Assembly (NCBI RefSeq): GCF_048569485.1
Contig: NC_134356.1
Location: forward strand, 467,437,820-467,501,819
Source of the DNA: Anomaloglossus baeobatrachus
Taxonomy: Eukaryota > Chordata > Amphibia > Anura > Aromobatidae
DNA length: 64,000 bases
Direction of reading: 5' to 3'
This document shows positions 43,226 through 55,416 of the stretch, piece after piece. Within the stretch, counting starts at the first letter, position 1, and each line of letters opens with the position of its first letter. Both the position numbers and the translations under genes were made by a program. The notes under the pieces are model-generated. The model did not search any database. It had not been told where the DNA came from and worked only from the letters and a program-made list of their open reading frames with translations.

Positions 43226-44875
43226 TTAGGTCCAGAAATATTTGGACAGTGACACAAGTTTTGTTATTTTAGCTGTTTACAAAAACATGTTCAGAAATAC
43301 AATTATATATATAATATGGGCTGAAAGTGCACACTCCCAGCTGCAATATGAGAGTTTTCACATCCAAATCGGAGAAAGGGTTTAGGAATCATAGCTCTGT
43401 AATGCATAGCCTCCTCTTTTTCAAGGGACCAAAAGTAATTGGACAAGGGACTCTAAGGGCTGCAATTAACTCTGAAGGCGTCTCCCTCATTAACCTGTAA
43501 TCAATGAAGTAGTTAAAAGGTCTGGGGTTGATTACAGGTGTGTGGTTTTGCATTTGGAAGCTGTTGCTGTGACCAGACAACATGCGGTCTAAGGAACTCT
43601 CAATTGAGGTGAAGCAGAACATCCTGAGGCTGAAAAAAAAGAAAAAAAATCCATCAGAGAGATAGCAGACATGCTTGGAGTAGCAAAATCAACAGTCGGG
43701 TACATTCTGAGAAAAAAGGAATTGACTGGTGAGCTTGGGAACTCAAAAAGGCCTGGGCGTCCACGGATGACAACAGTGGTGGATGATCGCCGCATACTTT
43801 CTTTGGTGAAGAAGAACCCGTTCACAACATCAACTGAAGTCCAGAACACTCTCAGTGAAGTAGGTGTATCTGTCTCTAAGTCAACAGTAAAGAGAAGACT
43901 CCATGAAAGTAAATACAAAGGGTTCACATCTAGATGCAAACCATTCATCAATTCCAAAAATAGACAGGCCAGAGTTAAATTTGCTGAAAAACACCTCATG
44001 AAGCCAGCTCAGTTCTGGAAAGTATTCTATGGACAGATGAGACAAAGATCAACCTGTACCAGAATGATGGGAAGAAAAAAGTTTGGAGAAGAAAGGGAAT
44101 GGCACATGATCCAAGGCATACCACATCCTCTGTAAAACATGGTGGAGGCAACGTGATGGCATGGGCATGCATGGCTTTCAATGGCACTGGGTCAGTTGTG
44201 TTTATTCATGACATAACAGCAGACAAGAGTAGCCGGATGAATTCTGAAGTGTACCGGGATATACTTTCAGCCCAGATTCAGCCAAATGCCGCAAAGTTGA
44301 TCGGACGGCGCTTCATAGTACAGATGGACAATGACCCCAAGCATACAGCCAAAGCTGCCCAGGAGTTCATGAGTGCAAAAAAGTGGAACATTCTGCAATG
44401 GCCAAGTCAATCACCAGATCTTAACCCAATTGAGCATGCATTTCACTTGCTCAAATCCAGACTTAAGACGGAAAGACCCACAAACAAGCAAGACCTGAAG
44501 GCTGCGGCTGTAAAGGCCTGGCAAAGCATTAAGAAGGAGGAAACCCAGCGTTTGGTGATGTCCATGGGTTCCAGACTTAAGGCAGTGATTGCCTCCAAAG
44601 GATTCGCAACAAAATATTGAAAATAAAAATATTTTGTTTGGGTTTGGTTTATTTGTCCAATTACTTTTGACCTCCTAAAATGTGGAGTGTTTGTAAAGAA
44701 ATGTGTACAATTCCTACAATTTCTATCAGATATTTTTGTTCAAACCTTCAAATTAAACGTTACAATCTGCACTTGAATTCTGTTGTAGAGGTTTCATTTC
44801 AAATCCAATGTGGTGGCATGCAGAGCCCAACTCGCGAAAATTGTGTCACTGTCCAAATATTTCTGGACCTAACTG
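43223..44875 (+). mobile_element. Tc1-family transposon (DD34E)
   Basis: Inverted repeats of about 34 bp beginning CAGTTAGGTCCAGAAATATT at both ends, with TA flanks, 1653 bp long. It carries a nearly full-length transposase frame on the plus strand. The size, TIR pattern and transposase are those of a once-autonomous Tc1 element. Confidence 0.9.
43582..44620 (+). pseudogene. Tc1 transposase, two frameshifts
   Basis: DDE transposase of the Tc1/mariner superfamily; it would bind the inverted repeats and cut and paste the element at TA. ATG at 43582 opens MRSKELSIEVKQN. A first frameshift lies in the A-rich stretch at about 43630-43650. The next frame carries the paired helix-turn-helix domain (EIADMLGVAKSTVGYILRKK and the linker GRPRMTT). 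A second shift near 44018 breaks the region of the first catalytic Asp, visible in another frame as WTDETKINLY. The last frame has QMDNDPKHTAK and QSPDLNPIEHAF. I count 34 residues between the second Asp and the Glu, hence DD34E. The C-terminus (SKGFATKY) is intact. Confidence 0.85.
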
Positions 44876-44888
44876 TATATATATATAT

Positions 44889-46513
44889 CAGTACAGACAA
44901 AAAGTTTGGACACACCTTCTCATTCAAAGAGTTTTCTTTATTTTCACGACTCTGAAAATTATAGATTCACATTGAAGGCATCAAAACTATGAATTAGCAC
45001 ATGTGGAATGAAATACTTAACAAGAAAGTGTGAAACAACTGAACATATGTCTTATATTCTAGGTTCTTCAAAGTAGACATCTTTTGCTTTGATTATTGCT
45101 TTGCACACTCTTGGCATTCTCTTGATGAGCTTCAAGAGGTAGTCACCGGAAATGGTTTTCATTTCAAAAGTGTGCCATGTCAGGTTTAATAAGTGGGATT
45201 TCTTGCCTTATAAATGGGGTTGGGACCATCAGTTGTGTTGTGCAGATGTCTGGTGAATACATAGCTGATAGTCCTACTGAATAGACTGTTAGAATTTGTA
45301 TTATGGCAAGAAAAAAGCAGCTAAGTAAAGAAAAACGAGTGGCCATCATTACTTTAAGAATTGACGGTCAGTCAGTCCGAAAAATTGGGAAAACTTTGAA
45401 AGTGTCCCCAAGTGCAGTGGCAAAAACCATCAAACGCTATAAAGAAACTGGCTCACATGAGGACCGCCCCAGGAAAGGAAGACCAAGAGTCACCTCTGCT
45501 GCAGAGGATAAGTTTATCCAAGTCACCAGCCTCAGAAATCGCAGGTTAACAGCAGTTCAGATTAGAGACCAAATAAATGTCACACAGAGTTCTAGCAGCA
45601 GACACATCTCTAGAACAACTGTTAAGAGGAGACTTTGTGCAGCAGGCCTTCATGGTAAAACAGCTGCTAGGAAACCACTGCTATGGACAGGCAACAAGCA
45701 GAAGAAACTTGTTTGGGCAAAAGAACACAAGAAATGGACATTAGACCAGTGGAAATCTGTGCTTTGGTCTGATGAGTGCAAATTTGAGTTCTTTGGATCC
45801 AACCACCGTGTCTTTGTGTGATGCAGCAAAGGTGAACGGATGGACTCTACATGCCTGGTTCCCACCGTGAAGCATGGAGGAGGAGGTGTGATGGTGTGGG
45901 GGTGCTTTGCTGGTGACACTGTTGGGGATTTATTCAAAATTGAAGGCATTCTGAACCAGCATGGCTACCAGAGCATCTTGCAGCGGCATGCTATTCCATC
46001 CCGTTTGCGTTTAGTTGGACCATCATTTATTTTTCAACAGGACAATGACCCCAAACACACCTCCAAAGTATGTAAGGGCTATTTGACTAAAAAGGAGAGT
46101 GATGGGGTGCTATGCCAGATGACCTTGGCTCCACAGTCACCAGACCTGAGCCCAATCGAGATGGTTTGGGGTGAGCTGGACCGCAGAGTGAAGGCAAAAG
46201 GGTCAACAAGTGCTAAGCATCTCTGGGAACTCCTTGAAGACTGTTGGAAGACCATTTCTGGTGACAACCTCTTGAAGCTCATCAAGAGAATGCCAAGAGT
46301 GTGCAAAGCAGTAATCAAAGAAAAATGTGGATACTTTGAAGAACCTAGAATATAAGACATATTTTCAGTTGTGTCACACTATTTTGTTAAGTAATTCATT
46401 CCACATGTGTTAATTCATAGTTTTGATGCCTTCTATATGAATCTACAATTTTCAGTCATGAAAATATAGAAAACGCTTTGAATGATGTGTGTCCAAACAT
46501 TTGGCCTATACTG
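44889..46513 (+). mobile_element. Tc1-like transposon of DD38E type, near intact
   Basis: Inverted repeats of about 190-200 bp (44889-45085 with 46320-46513) begin CAGTACAGACAAAAAGTTTG / CAGTATAGGCCAAATGTTTG. TA follows the right end; the left flank is a TA run with one stray T. The element is 1625 bp with a single transposase frame broken by one stop. The DD38E spacing is the mark of the Intruder family described as a sibling of DD34E Tc1 elements. Confidence 0.85.
45303..46355 (+). pseudogene. DD38E transposase, one internal TGA
   Basis: A single frame of 350 codons, interrupted only by TGA at 45819-45821 (a codon that could derive from CGA). The N-terminus holds two helix-turn-helix motifs (VAIITLRIDGQSVRKIGKTL and HISRTTVKRRL) joined by a GRPRVTSA linker. 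Catalytic residues are Asp in LWSDECKFEF, Asp in FQQDNDPKHTSK and Glu in QSPDLSPIEMVW. I count 38 residues between the last two, four more than in the neighbouring Tc1. The C-terminus ends FEEPRI. Apart from the stop it looks full length. Confidence 0.88.
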
Positions 46514-46587
46514 TATATATCTATCTATATATATATATACACACTATGATATCGAGGTAGTTTTTGAGAAAGAGAGCGAGGCAGACG

Positions 46588-46616
46588 GCAAAAAAACTAA
46601 TGTGTGAAAGAGGCCT
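46588..46616. repeat. Detached MITE end
   Basis: GGCAAAAAAACTAATGTGTG then AAAGAGGCCTA matches the right tip of the MITE at 12878-13360. No left partner is found nearby. Confidence 0.5.
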
Positions 46617-46719
46617 AACTCAGTGGCCCCTTGCTTGAGCAAGTCCAGATCCCTGGATAGGGATTAAAGTGTGAAGGCCAGGAGATTTCTCACGAGCTGC
46701 GCCTATGCTCTAGAACACA

Positions 46720-47155
46720 CTACCAAGAGAAATCCGATTAATTCCCAACATCCACACCTTTAAGCGGGCCCTAAAAACGCATTTCTTTAGACTAGCCTAT
46801 CACCTCACTGCCCTGATCTAATCTAGTCCCTACCTGCCCTTCAAAAAATTTACTTCCAGTTCTCGTTCCCTGTACCTGTATAAATTCTCACCGACGGGTT
46901 CATGCAGCTGGTTTTGAATACCCTATTAAATCGATGGCTGGACCATATATGACAAGCTTTTCTCCCCCCCATTCACCTTTTATGTCTCCCCTATTTCCTC
47001 ATAGACTGTAAGCTTACGAGCAGGGCCCTCACTCCTCCTGGTATCTTAATTTTGTTATTTTCTATTGTCTCATATTGTTTGTACATGTCCCCTCTTAATT
47101 GTAAAGCGCTGCGGAATATGTTGGCGCTATAGAAATTATTATTATTATAGAACCC
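46720..47155 (+). repeat. (ATT)n-tailed retroposon
   Basis: Contains AAGCGGGCCCTAAAAACGCA, TGTAAGCTTACGAGCAGGGC and TTAATTGTAAAGCGCTGCGG, then AATATGTTGGCGCTATAGAA and a tail of ATTATTATTATT. It has the same layout as the complement of 8328-8900. It is probably the 3-prime part of a LINE or its SINE partner; family not assigned. Confidence 0.6.
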
Positions 47156-47170
47156 CTGGGATATGGTAAA

Positions 47171-48179
47171 TGTAGCGTCCCTGAGCCACTCAGGGCACTA
47201 CAAGGAACTACATCCTCTTGGGGATGCAGGACCTACCCCTGGGATCTGGAGTACCAGTGCCGATACCACCAAAGCACAACCAAAATCCTAGTTCTCCACT
47301 CCACACCGGGACTAAGGCGTTAATCAAGTAAGGGGAAGGTCACCTAGAGTAAGGAACGAGTCCCAGTGATTAACCAGCCTAGTGGGAAGGGATACAGAGA
47401 GAGAACAGTGGCAAACAGAGATGTGTGCGGACGTGCTCGAGCTGGGTCCGTGCAACGGTGACCCGTGGGCCCACGAGAGAGGTCGTCAGGGCGGGTATGG
47501 ACAAGTACCGCTGGGACCGGAGCACGCAAAGGGCACAGGGCCCTAGATCAGGCACCACTTCTACACGGCTTGATAATCACCTGCATGGTGTGGACACCTT
47601 CATAGACTTCACCGAACCAAATAATCTGGGGGCATTAGCAGTAAACTAGGATGATTGGGGTTCGGACAGTTACCTCCCCACAGGGTCCGCACTGCCCACC
47701 GTATGGAGGAGACTGATGCCCCAAAAGGGCCAGTCGCCCCCCAACCGCTCTATGCTGCGAGGACCCAATCAACAGAGAGTGTCGGGGACAGAGCAACCTG
47801 GCACTGATTGGCACTGATACTCCATGGAACTTGAACCAGTCATCCATGGGTCGGAGTAAGTAGAGACTGTTCATTACAACCGTGTGTGGTCTCCATTATT
47901 GCCCTTCACATCTCCCAGGCATGGCTCTACCTGCGTAGGGCCCAACATCATTGCTGCAAACCAGCACCAGCACTGGGAGTAAGCACATTCAGCAGCGGCG
48001 GTTCTACACCCTTAACCACAACCCCCAGATGGCGTCACATACACTAACTTTCATTCCTATTTAAAATAATTCCCCTTTTACAAGAGAAACCCCAAAGCAC
48101 GGGACCGGGCAACGGCCACCAGAGTGACATTCCAATTTGCAACCTCCCGGGACCTGGTACCCCTTTCCTGGGCGACACA
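47171..48179 (+). mobile_element. Solo LTR, 1009 bp (fossil)
   Basis: Begins TGTAGCGTCCCTGAGCC and ends CCTGGGCGACACA. TAAA flanks both sides (47167-47170 and 48180-48183). It has ATGGCGTCACATAC at the place of the family box. Confidence 0.75.
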
Positions 48180-48183
48180 TAAA

Positions 48184-49055
48184 TGGAGCGGTTCGCACTA
48201 AGCCTATCCATTTTAAAGCTGCTACGTGACTACTGACCCTGTTACACTCAACTACTCGACTTACCTCTCCTGGGCCTAGACCTAAAAATTTAAAGGACAG
48301 GTTGGAATCAGCTCTAGTTCAAAACAGCTTATTACAGTCAAGATGAATGCTCAGTGAATATGGAGGCAGTTACGTACCCCCAAATGTATGAAAAAAGAAA
48401 CTACGTACCTACTAACAAGATAAAATGCATACAGGTGCAGGGTGCTGTGACTGCATTGCTGAAACATACAAATACAAACTTTAAGTGGGCTATGAATATA
48501 TGAATTTTGACGTCTAAAAATTGAGGTCATTACCACACAGATGAAATTGAGTGATGCCATCTGCAAGTGACAAGGTGATAGCTTTAGAAGGGAAACTACG
48601 GTACAGTACTAGATTTATCTCTCCCAGGTTTAGGCCTTGGAGCAAAGTTATAATACGAAATTGTAACTGATTCCGGTTATTTAAGGACGGATGGATGGTA
48701 TAATTGTTTTTCCAGAAATAATGAAGTATCAATAGGACTTTGTATAATATTTAGATTATTATCCATGATTATATATGATAAAAATGTAAATTTATTTGAC
48801 TACATTATAGTTTCATATGGCTAGAGTGTGACCTTCTGTGTACTGTAGTGCAGCTGTATTTGCTTGCTTATAATGTATATAATATAACTAGTTGTCTCAG
48901 CTTGCACCTGTTTACACTTGTCGTATTCAGTTTCGAGGTGGTGGTCAGTTAATTGATATTTGTAGTATACTATTTTTGACTGTGCACGTCACCAATCAGC
49001 CTAGAGTGTTTTTAATTGGTCAGTTAATTAGAGCTGGATCCTGCCTGAGCTTACC
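48184..49055. other. About 870 bp, nothing recognised
   Basis: AT-rich sequence without paired ends, arrays or recognisable frames. Confidence 0.4.
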
Positions 49056-49059
49056 ATGT

Positions 49060-49536
49060 TTCCCCCAGAAATAAGCACTACCCCGAAAATAAGCCCAAGT
49101 TGCGGTTCAGTAATGAAGTGTGCATGCAACTAAAAAAAGTTAAAGAATACTGCAGGACACTTCATTATAGAAAGTAGACACCCTCTAAAGCGAGAAGAAA
49201 GAAGACAAAAGACCTCGCAATCTTACTCACCAGACCCCGAACGGGAAGACCTACAGTGGAACACACACCCACACATATCAGATCGCACACCCACACATAT
49301 CAGATCGCATACCCACACACATCAGATCACACACCCACACACATCAGATCACACACTCACATCAGATTGCGCACACATCAGATCGCACACACAAATATCA
49401 GATCGCACACACACACACACATCAGATCGCACACACATCAGATCGCACACACAATAACACATCAGATTACACACACAACATTCGGTGATACTTATTGCTT
49501 CTGGTCGACAGGGGAACCTGGGATGGAGTGCAGTGG
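49060..49536 (+). repeat. AAATAAGCCC-type repeat with minisatellite, truncated by PLE
   Basis: CCCCGAAAATAAGCCCAAGT, then CAGTAATGAAGTGTG, AAAAAAAGTTAAAGAATACT and GCAGGACACTTCATTATA. A 20-22 bp CA-rich minisatellite follows at 49256-49480, then GGATGGAGTGCAGTGGA. The sequence stops at the Penelope-like element. The right-hand copy at 60372-62212 shows how it would have continued (GCAGTGGAGCACAACG). Confidence 0.65.
49256..49480. repeat. Minisatellite CACACACATCAGATCG
   Basis: About ten copies of a 16-22 bp unit built on CACACATCAGATCGCACAC, varying in the number of CA steps. The complement of this word also underlies the array at 63456-64000. Confidence 0.8.
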
Positions 49537-49634
49537 AATTAGAAACCTTAGAAAAATATTCAGGGGGGTCTTTAGACAAAGTACACCTCGAAAAAACAAG
49601 CCCCACAATAAAATTCAATACTTTATTTCATTAA

Positions 49635-50918
49635 CCCCTTAACGACCGCGGGCCGTAAAATTACGTCCTAAATGACATAATCTTACTGCCCGCGGTCCTC
49701 CGGCGGCAGCATGCCGCGATCGGCACACATCTCAGCTGATTTTCACAGCTGAGATGTGTGCCTGCTAGGCACGAGCAGAATCGTTATCTGCTCGTGCCGA
49801 TTAACCCCTTATATGGCGCTGTCAATACATGACAGCGCCATTATAAGCGCGATCGCGGTAAAGTTTTACTTACCGCCGAAACCGGAAGTCACGTGACGCG
49901 ATCACGTGACTCCCGATAGTTGTCATGGTAGCACAGGGTCATGTGATGACTCCTGTACTACACATGAATTGGTTTCACTTTCGCTGTGCCCGGGGCACAG
50001 CAAAAGAGAAAGACAGCGTATCTGCTGTTTACAGCCTTCCAGCTGTGATCAGCAGATACTGCAGAGCGATCGGAATGCTGATCGCAATAGCCCCCTAGGG
50101 GGACTAGTAAAATAAAAAAAAAAAGTAAAAAAATAAGTTTTAAAAAATTAAAAAAAAAACAAAAAAACCTAAAAGTTCAAATCACCGCCCATTCGCCCCA
50201 TTGAAAATTAAAGGGTTAAAAAAATAAAAAATATACACACATTTGGTATCGCCGCGTTCAGAAACGCCCGATCTATCAAAATATAAAATCAATTAATCTG
50301 ATCAGTAAACGGCGTAGCGGCAAAAAAATTCCAAACGCCAAAACGACGTTTTTTTGTCGCCACAACTTTTGCGCAAAATGCAATAAGAGGCGATCAAAAC
50401 GTAGCATCTGCGCAAAAATGGTACCGTTAAAAACGTCAGCTCGAGACGCAAAAAATAAGCCGTCATTGAGCCTAAGATCCCGAAAAATGAGAACGCTACG
50501 GGTCACGGAATATGGCGTAAAACGTGCGCCACTTTTTTCGGACAAACTTCCGATTTTTTTTTAACCCCTTATATAAAAGTAAACCTATACATGTTTGGTG
50601 TCTACGAACTCGCACTGACCTGAGGCATCACACCCACACATCAGTTTTACCATATAGTGAACACAGTGAATAAAATATCTCCAAAACCACAGTGCTATCG
50701 CACTTTTTTTGCAATTTTTCAGCATTTGGAATTTTTTTGCCATTTTCTAGTACACAATATGGTAAAACTGATGGTTTCATTTAAAAGTACAGCTCGTTCC
50801 GCAAAAAATGAGCCCTCACATGACCATATTGACTGAAAAATAAAAAAGTTACGTCTCTCAGAAAAAGAATGGCGAAAAAAAAAAACGGAAAGCGAAAAAT
50901 CGGCCGGTCGTGAAAGGG
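49635..50918. mobile_element. Multi-hairpin TTAA element, copy B
   Basis: 1284 bp, flanked by TTAA at 49631-49634 and 50919-50922. It is nearly identical to copy A (5742-7026). The empty site is preserved at 59931-59955 in the other terminal block of the same retroelement (TTTCATTAAACCAACA). This proves clean insertion with TTAA duplication. Confidence 0.9.
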
Positions 50919-51010
50919 TTAAACCAACAAAGTGCAAATTAAAAACAAAGTGGTTTGATGCAAAAAATTACGGTCACAGGGAGGATCCCGGGCAAATTTC
51001 CTATTCTCTC

Positions 51011-52050
51011 CCTTCTCACATCCTTCTCATTGTCCAGATCAAAAACCATCTCCAAAGGTACTTACTCAGATATCCCACTGCATGGGTCTATAGGCCGGCC
51101 GCATGCCGGTAGTGCGAGGGTAATGGCGCCTAGCTCATTTCAAAAAGCTGCCAGGTTTAAATCCCCTTCAGGGGTAACGTCATATTACCTCATTTCCGGT
51201 CCTTTTTAACCAGTTTGTTACAGGTCACCCTGGGGGGTGTTATCCTTAGAGCCTGGTGTTGATCGTCAGCTGGTACCTCCCACATATGATGCGCAATGCC
51301 GCGCACCCGATCTCATTGGTCAGCTGTTACGTTTCATCTGGGTTACGTGGAGTTTCCCTACTTCCGGTTTATGGAGGTCAGGTGATCGACACCCCATCCG
51401 GAGCATTACCATGCCTCCTTTCCGGTGCTCGTCGTCATGGAGGGAGTGTCATATCCGGTCTCCGCTTTCAGCACAACCCTCAGATGAAAACAGCATCATT
51501 TTGCCTCACTTCCTGTGCTGGCAAGAGGTCCGTACATACTCTGAAAGCGGCATCATTTTGCCCTACTTCCGGTCCCTATAAAATACTTTATTTCCAGGAT
51601 AATCCACATCCATATTTAAAGGGGAACTGCCTTATTATAAGCCTCAGGCCTTCAAAGGACCCCAATAGGTTCTGGAGTCCTTATTGACCACCCTATATCC
51701 ATGTATCCTATTAAACACTCCACGTTTTCCATCCCTATATACCACACAGGGTCCCAAAACACTGTCGACCCACCCTGGGGTTAAGAACCTAGAACCCCTC
51801 ATACCCCATTAGTTAGATTTAGATCCATGTAGCCCCTGATCCTGACCCAGAGAGGAGTGAAGGGGGACTCTAAGAACAGACCAGTCATTCAAAATCAGAC
51901 TACTGGCCTAACACTGAAATCAACCTGCATTTTAAACTTGGTCCTATATCTTAAGATGGTACCTACATTAGCTACCTTTATGCCTATAGCCTCATATTAA
52001 ACACTCTCCTTCCATTGGAAGGTACCTTATGTGTTTCCTGGATCAATTTG
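51011..52050 (-). other. Penelope-like element 3-prime untranslated region
   Basis: Non-coding sequence between the endonuclease domain and the terminal block, with repeated CTTCCGG / TCACTTCC words. No separate element is visible. Confidence 0.5.
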
Positions 52051-52057
52051 CCCATAA

Positions 52058-52501
52058 TTAAATAAAACTCAGAAAGCTCAACTGCTCATTGAGCCCCTCT
52101 GGATGTATTGTTCGCAGCCAAAAGATCCAACGGGTCTCCCTTTGGATAATCGTTTTATCCCAGTCTCCTCGTCTCACAGGGATCGGGATGGTCTCAATGG
52201 TCCTGAAGGAGAGAACTCCCACATCCCCGCCATGGCAACTATTAACATGGTGGGCAATGGGGGTGTCCCTTTTATTCCTCACATCCCCTAGGTGCTCGCT
52301 GATGCTAATTCTCAATTGCCTTTTGGTTTTCCCAACATAATCCAGTGGGCACGTGCACGTGCAAAGATAGACCACTCCCTCCGTCCTGCAATTAGCAAAG
52401 TTTCTATTCCTATACACCCTTCCTGTGCTAACGCTTACAAATTCTTTCGATGGTGTAATGAACCTACAGAAGGAGCATTTCCCACACCTGAAGGTCCCCA
52501 T
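52058..52501 (-). pseudogene. GIY-YIG endonuclease domain of PLE (fossil)
   Basis: A cysteine-rich lead (FRCGKCSFCRF) precedes the GIY-YIG signature (VVYLC ... DYVGKTKRQLRISISEH). In Penelope-like elements this domain nicks the target. It follows the RT in the same order as in known elements. Confidence 0.85.
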
Positions 52502-52512
52502 TTCTCTCTGGT

Positions 52513-54058
52513 CTAACCAGGTACCAGCTTTTTTTGGTGGGTGTATAAGCTGTGGACAACGTGGTCCTTTATTGTTCGACGCCTCCTGTATGTCACAGAT
52601 GGTATATTGGTGATCGAGTCACCAATATCTGGGTCACTAAACAGGATCCCCCAGTACTTTCTCAGGATCCCCATCACTTTCCCATTCTGATCGTCAAATG
52701 TGCCAATCAGCCTTGTCTTCAAATCTCCCTCATTCTTCTGTCTCGGAACCAAAAGTTTTGTCTGTTCACTTTGCCAAGCGTGTTCACAGGCCGCATTTAT
52801 TGTTTCCAAAGGATACCCTCTTTGGAGGAATCTATTTCTCAAAAACCTTGACTGTTTGTCAAAATCCTCTGCCAAGGAGCAGTTCCTGCGTACTCGCAGG
52901 AACTGCCCCTTGGGGATGCCTTTTTTCAGGGGGAATGGATGGAAGCTCCTCCAATGCAACAGGTTATTGGTGGAATTAGGTTTCCTATAAATATCCGTCC
53001 TCAACCGTCCATTTGTATCCTTTTGGATGAAGATGTCTAAAAATAGGATCCTGTCTCCTCCGATCTCATATGTCAGCCTGAGGCCAAGATTATTATTATT
53101 GAGATATCCCACAAACGAGATAAATGATTCCTCAGTCCCGGACCAAACAATAATAACATCGTCAATATATCGCCCCCAGAAAATTATCTTGGGGCTCCAT
53201 ATTGTGTCCTCTTCACCAAAAAGTACTGTGTCCTCCCACCAGCCCAAGAACAAATTTGCGTACATGGGGGCACATGGGCTCCCCATTGCGGTGCCCCTGA
53301 GCTGGTGGTAAAATCTAGAGTCAAAGATGAAGTAGTTCTTGGTTAGGACAAATTCCATCAGATTCCATACAAATCTATTGTGGGCATTATACTGAATTCC
53401 ACGAGATGAGAGGAAGTGGTCAATGGCTCCTAGGCCATGTTCATGGGGGATTCAGCTGTATAGCGATTCCACATCTATCGATGCCTAAATGGCCTCTTTT
53501 TCCACAGTTACACCCTCTAGTTTTCTAAGTAAATCCATCGTGTCTCTAATATGCGACGGTAAAGCCGTTACAAATGGTCGTAAAATTTGGTCTATGTATG
53601 TGCTGCTGTTTTGACAAAGGGCATCGATCCCCGAGACGATTGGTCATCCTTTCAGGGGATCGAGCCCTTTGTGCACTTTAGGCACTGTATAAAACGTGGC
53701 TAACCTAGGGTGTCTAGGGAAGAGGAATTCAAATTCCTCTTTTGAAATTAGTTTTACATCTCTTGCTTTATTCAAGAGCTCCTTCAGTTCACCACTGAAG
53801 GTGTCAGTTGGATCTTTTCTTAGAACCTCAGAGGTGTCTTTGTCGTTTAGGAGTACCAAACACATACGTAGATATTCTGATCTATTCATAATTACTGTAT
53901 TTCCGCCTTTATCAGACGGTTTAATTATGATTTTAAGATTTTTTTCCAAGTTACTTAAGGCCTCTCTTTCCTGTCTGGTCATATTCGTTGGGGTGGGGTT
54001 ACGTTTAGGGTCAATTTTGGTCAGTTTACTGGTCACCAATTTACAGAATATCTCTGTG
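52513..54058 (-). pseudogene. PLE reverse transcriptase region (fossil)
   Basis: Landmarks are PSDKGGNTVIMN and FYTVPKVHKGLDPLKG in the upstream part. GTAMGSPCAPMYANLFLG and the catalytic GRYIDDVIIVW follow, then FLDIFIQKD and TDIYRKPNSTNNLLHW. The presence of YIDD and the absence of an LTR-type integrase support the PLE class. The region is broken. Confidence 0.85.
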
Positions 54059-54062
54059 CTAT

Positions 54063-55315
54063 TGTGACGCCCTGGGCAAGCCAGGGGTCACAGGTCACAA
54101 CACCACACGCACCCCACATTCCCTGCAGGTACACACAAGGTCAAAACTAAAATCCTTGTTGCGTTCCTCCAGGGGCTGGTGTCCACACCAGGGGGTGGGC
54201 CAGGCGGTTGGCTCCGCCCACCGAGGAGTTCACAGCCCTGGAGGCGGGAGAACCAGGCAGTGCAGTTTAGGAGGAAGAGGTAGAAGGAAGTGAAGTGGTA
54301 GTGGAGCAAAGGAGAGGAGCTTGTAAGAGGAGTAAAGAAGTAAAAAGAAACAGTTAAGCAAGCCTGAAGTTGGTCCGGGTGTGTGCCCCGGACTGATACA
54401 GCAAGGTTGGCAGACGGCGGTGACCGTCTGCAGGCGAGACTGATTGGAGGTTGCCGAAAGGACCGTGGACGGGTGGTGACCCGGCGGTACCGGAGCGGTA
54501 TACGAAGATTAGTCAGCACCAGGGCAGGGGCCTTTCGGATCCCGGCAAGGCTTGGAGTCGCCGAATTTGCCAAATCCGTCAGTAAAGGGGACGACTGTCT
54601 CCCAACAACCAAGTCCCGTTGAAGGCAACAGTCCAACCGTTAAGGGGAAACACCGCCACCGCCAAGGCACCAGTTTCCCAGGGCCAGCGCCTGCGGGCAA
54701 GAGTGGAGCTCCTCCGGCTCATATCCAAGCTGGGGAGCGGGTTACCAGTGGGGACCCATCGCTACCAAAGAGACTTTCATAGGTGCAGGGAAGAGACCGT
54801 CACCGCTAACTGCAGGGAACATCAGCACCGTGAACCGTCCGAGGGACCCGTCCAACCAGCCGTTTGTTTACCGAGAACTGTGTCGTGTTTACTGGCTGAG
54901 TGAGTACCTCCGTGCCGCCGTGCGGCACAGCGCTGTTCCTGCGCCCCTGCACCTCCACAGGCCCCATCCCCGCCTGTCCACCATTCCAACACCCCATCAC
55001 TGGGCCCCGGGATCACCAACCCCTACCCACGGATGGGCAACACAACAACTGGCTGCTCCATACCATTACTCCCGGGCTTCCCATACAGAGCAGCGGTGGT
55101 GTTAACAAATCACCACAACCGTGGGTGGCGTCACAGACAATAAACTATCCCAAAACACCAATTCCCCTTTTCACTCACGGGCGAGGAGCGCCGCTCAAGT
55201 CCCCGGGATCCGGCCCATCGCTCGAGCCACCGAGCAGCGGCAGGCAGCAGCAGCCGCGGCAGCCGGACCCGAGCAGCAGAGGGAGAGCGCGGCGTCCCCT
55301 CCTCCGCCCGCGACA
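54063..55315 (+). repeat. Upstream LTR of the cold-shock element (fossil)
   Basis: 1253 bp, TG...CA type ends (TGTGACGCC to GCGACA). It contains the family box CGTGGGTGGCGTCACAGAC at about 55120. The twin 182-codon antisense frames in the two LTRs exist because the LTRs are copies, not because they code. Confidence 0.9.
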
Positions 55316-55336
55316 ACTTGGCGTCACGAACAGGAT
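55316..55336 (+). other. Primer-binding-like site
   Basis: TGGCGTCACGAACAGGAT starts 3 nt after the LTR end. A TGG start matches the CCA end of a tRNA. I cannot name the tRNA with certainty. Confidence 0.55.
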
Positions 55337-55416
55337 CTTACCGCTCTGCCGTTGGGTAGAGGTGCGCCTTGTGACCGCCGGAGGTATCCGGCTGAAAAAT
55401 TTCAGAAGTCACCATC

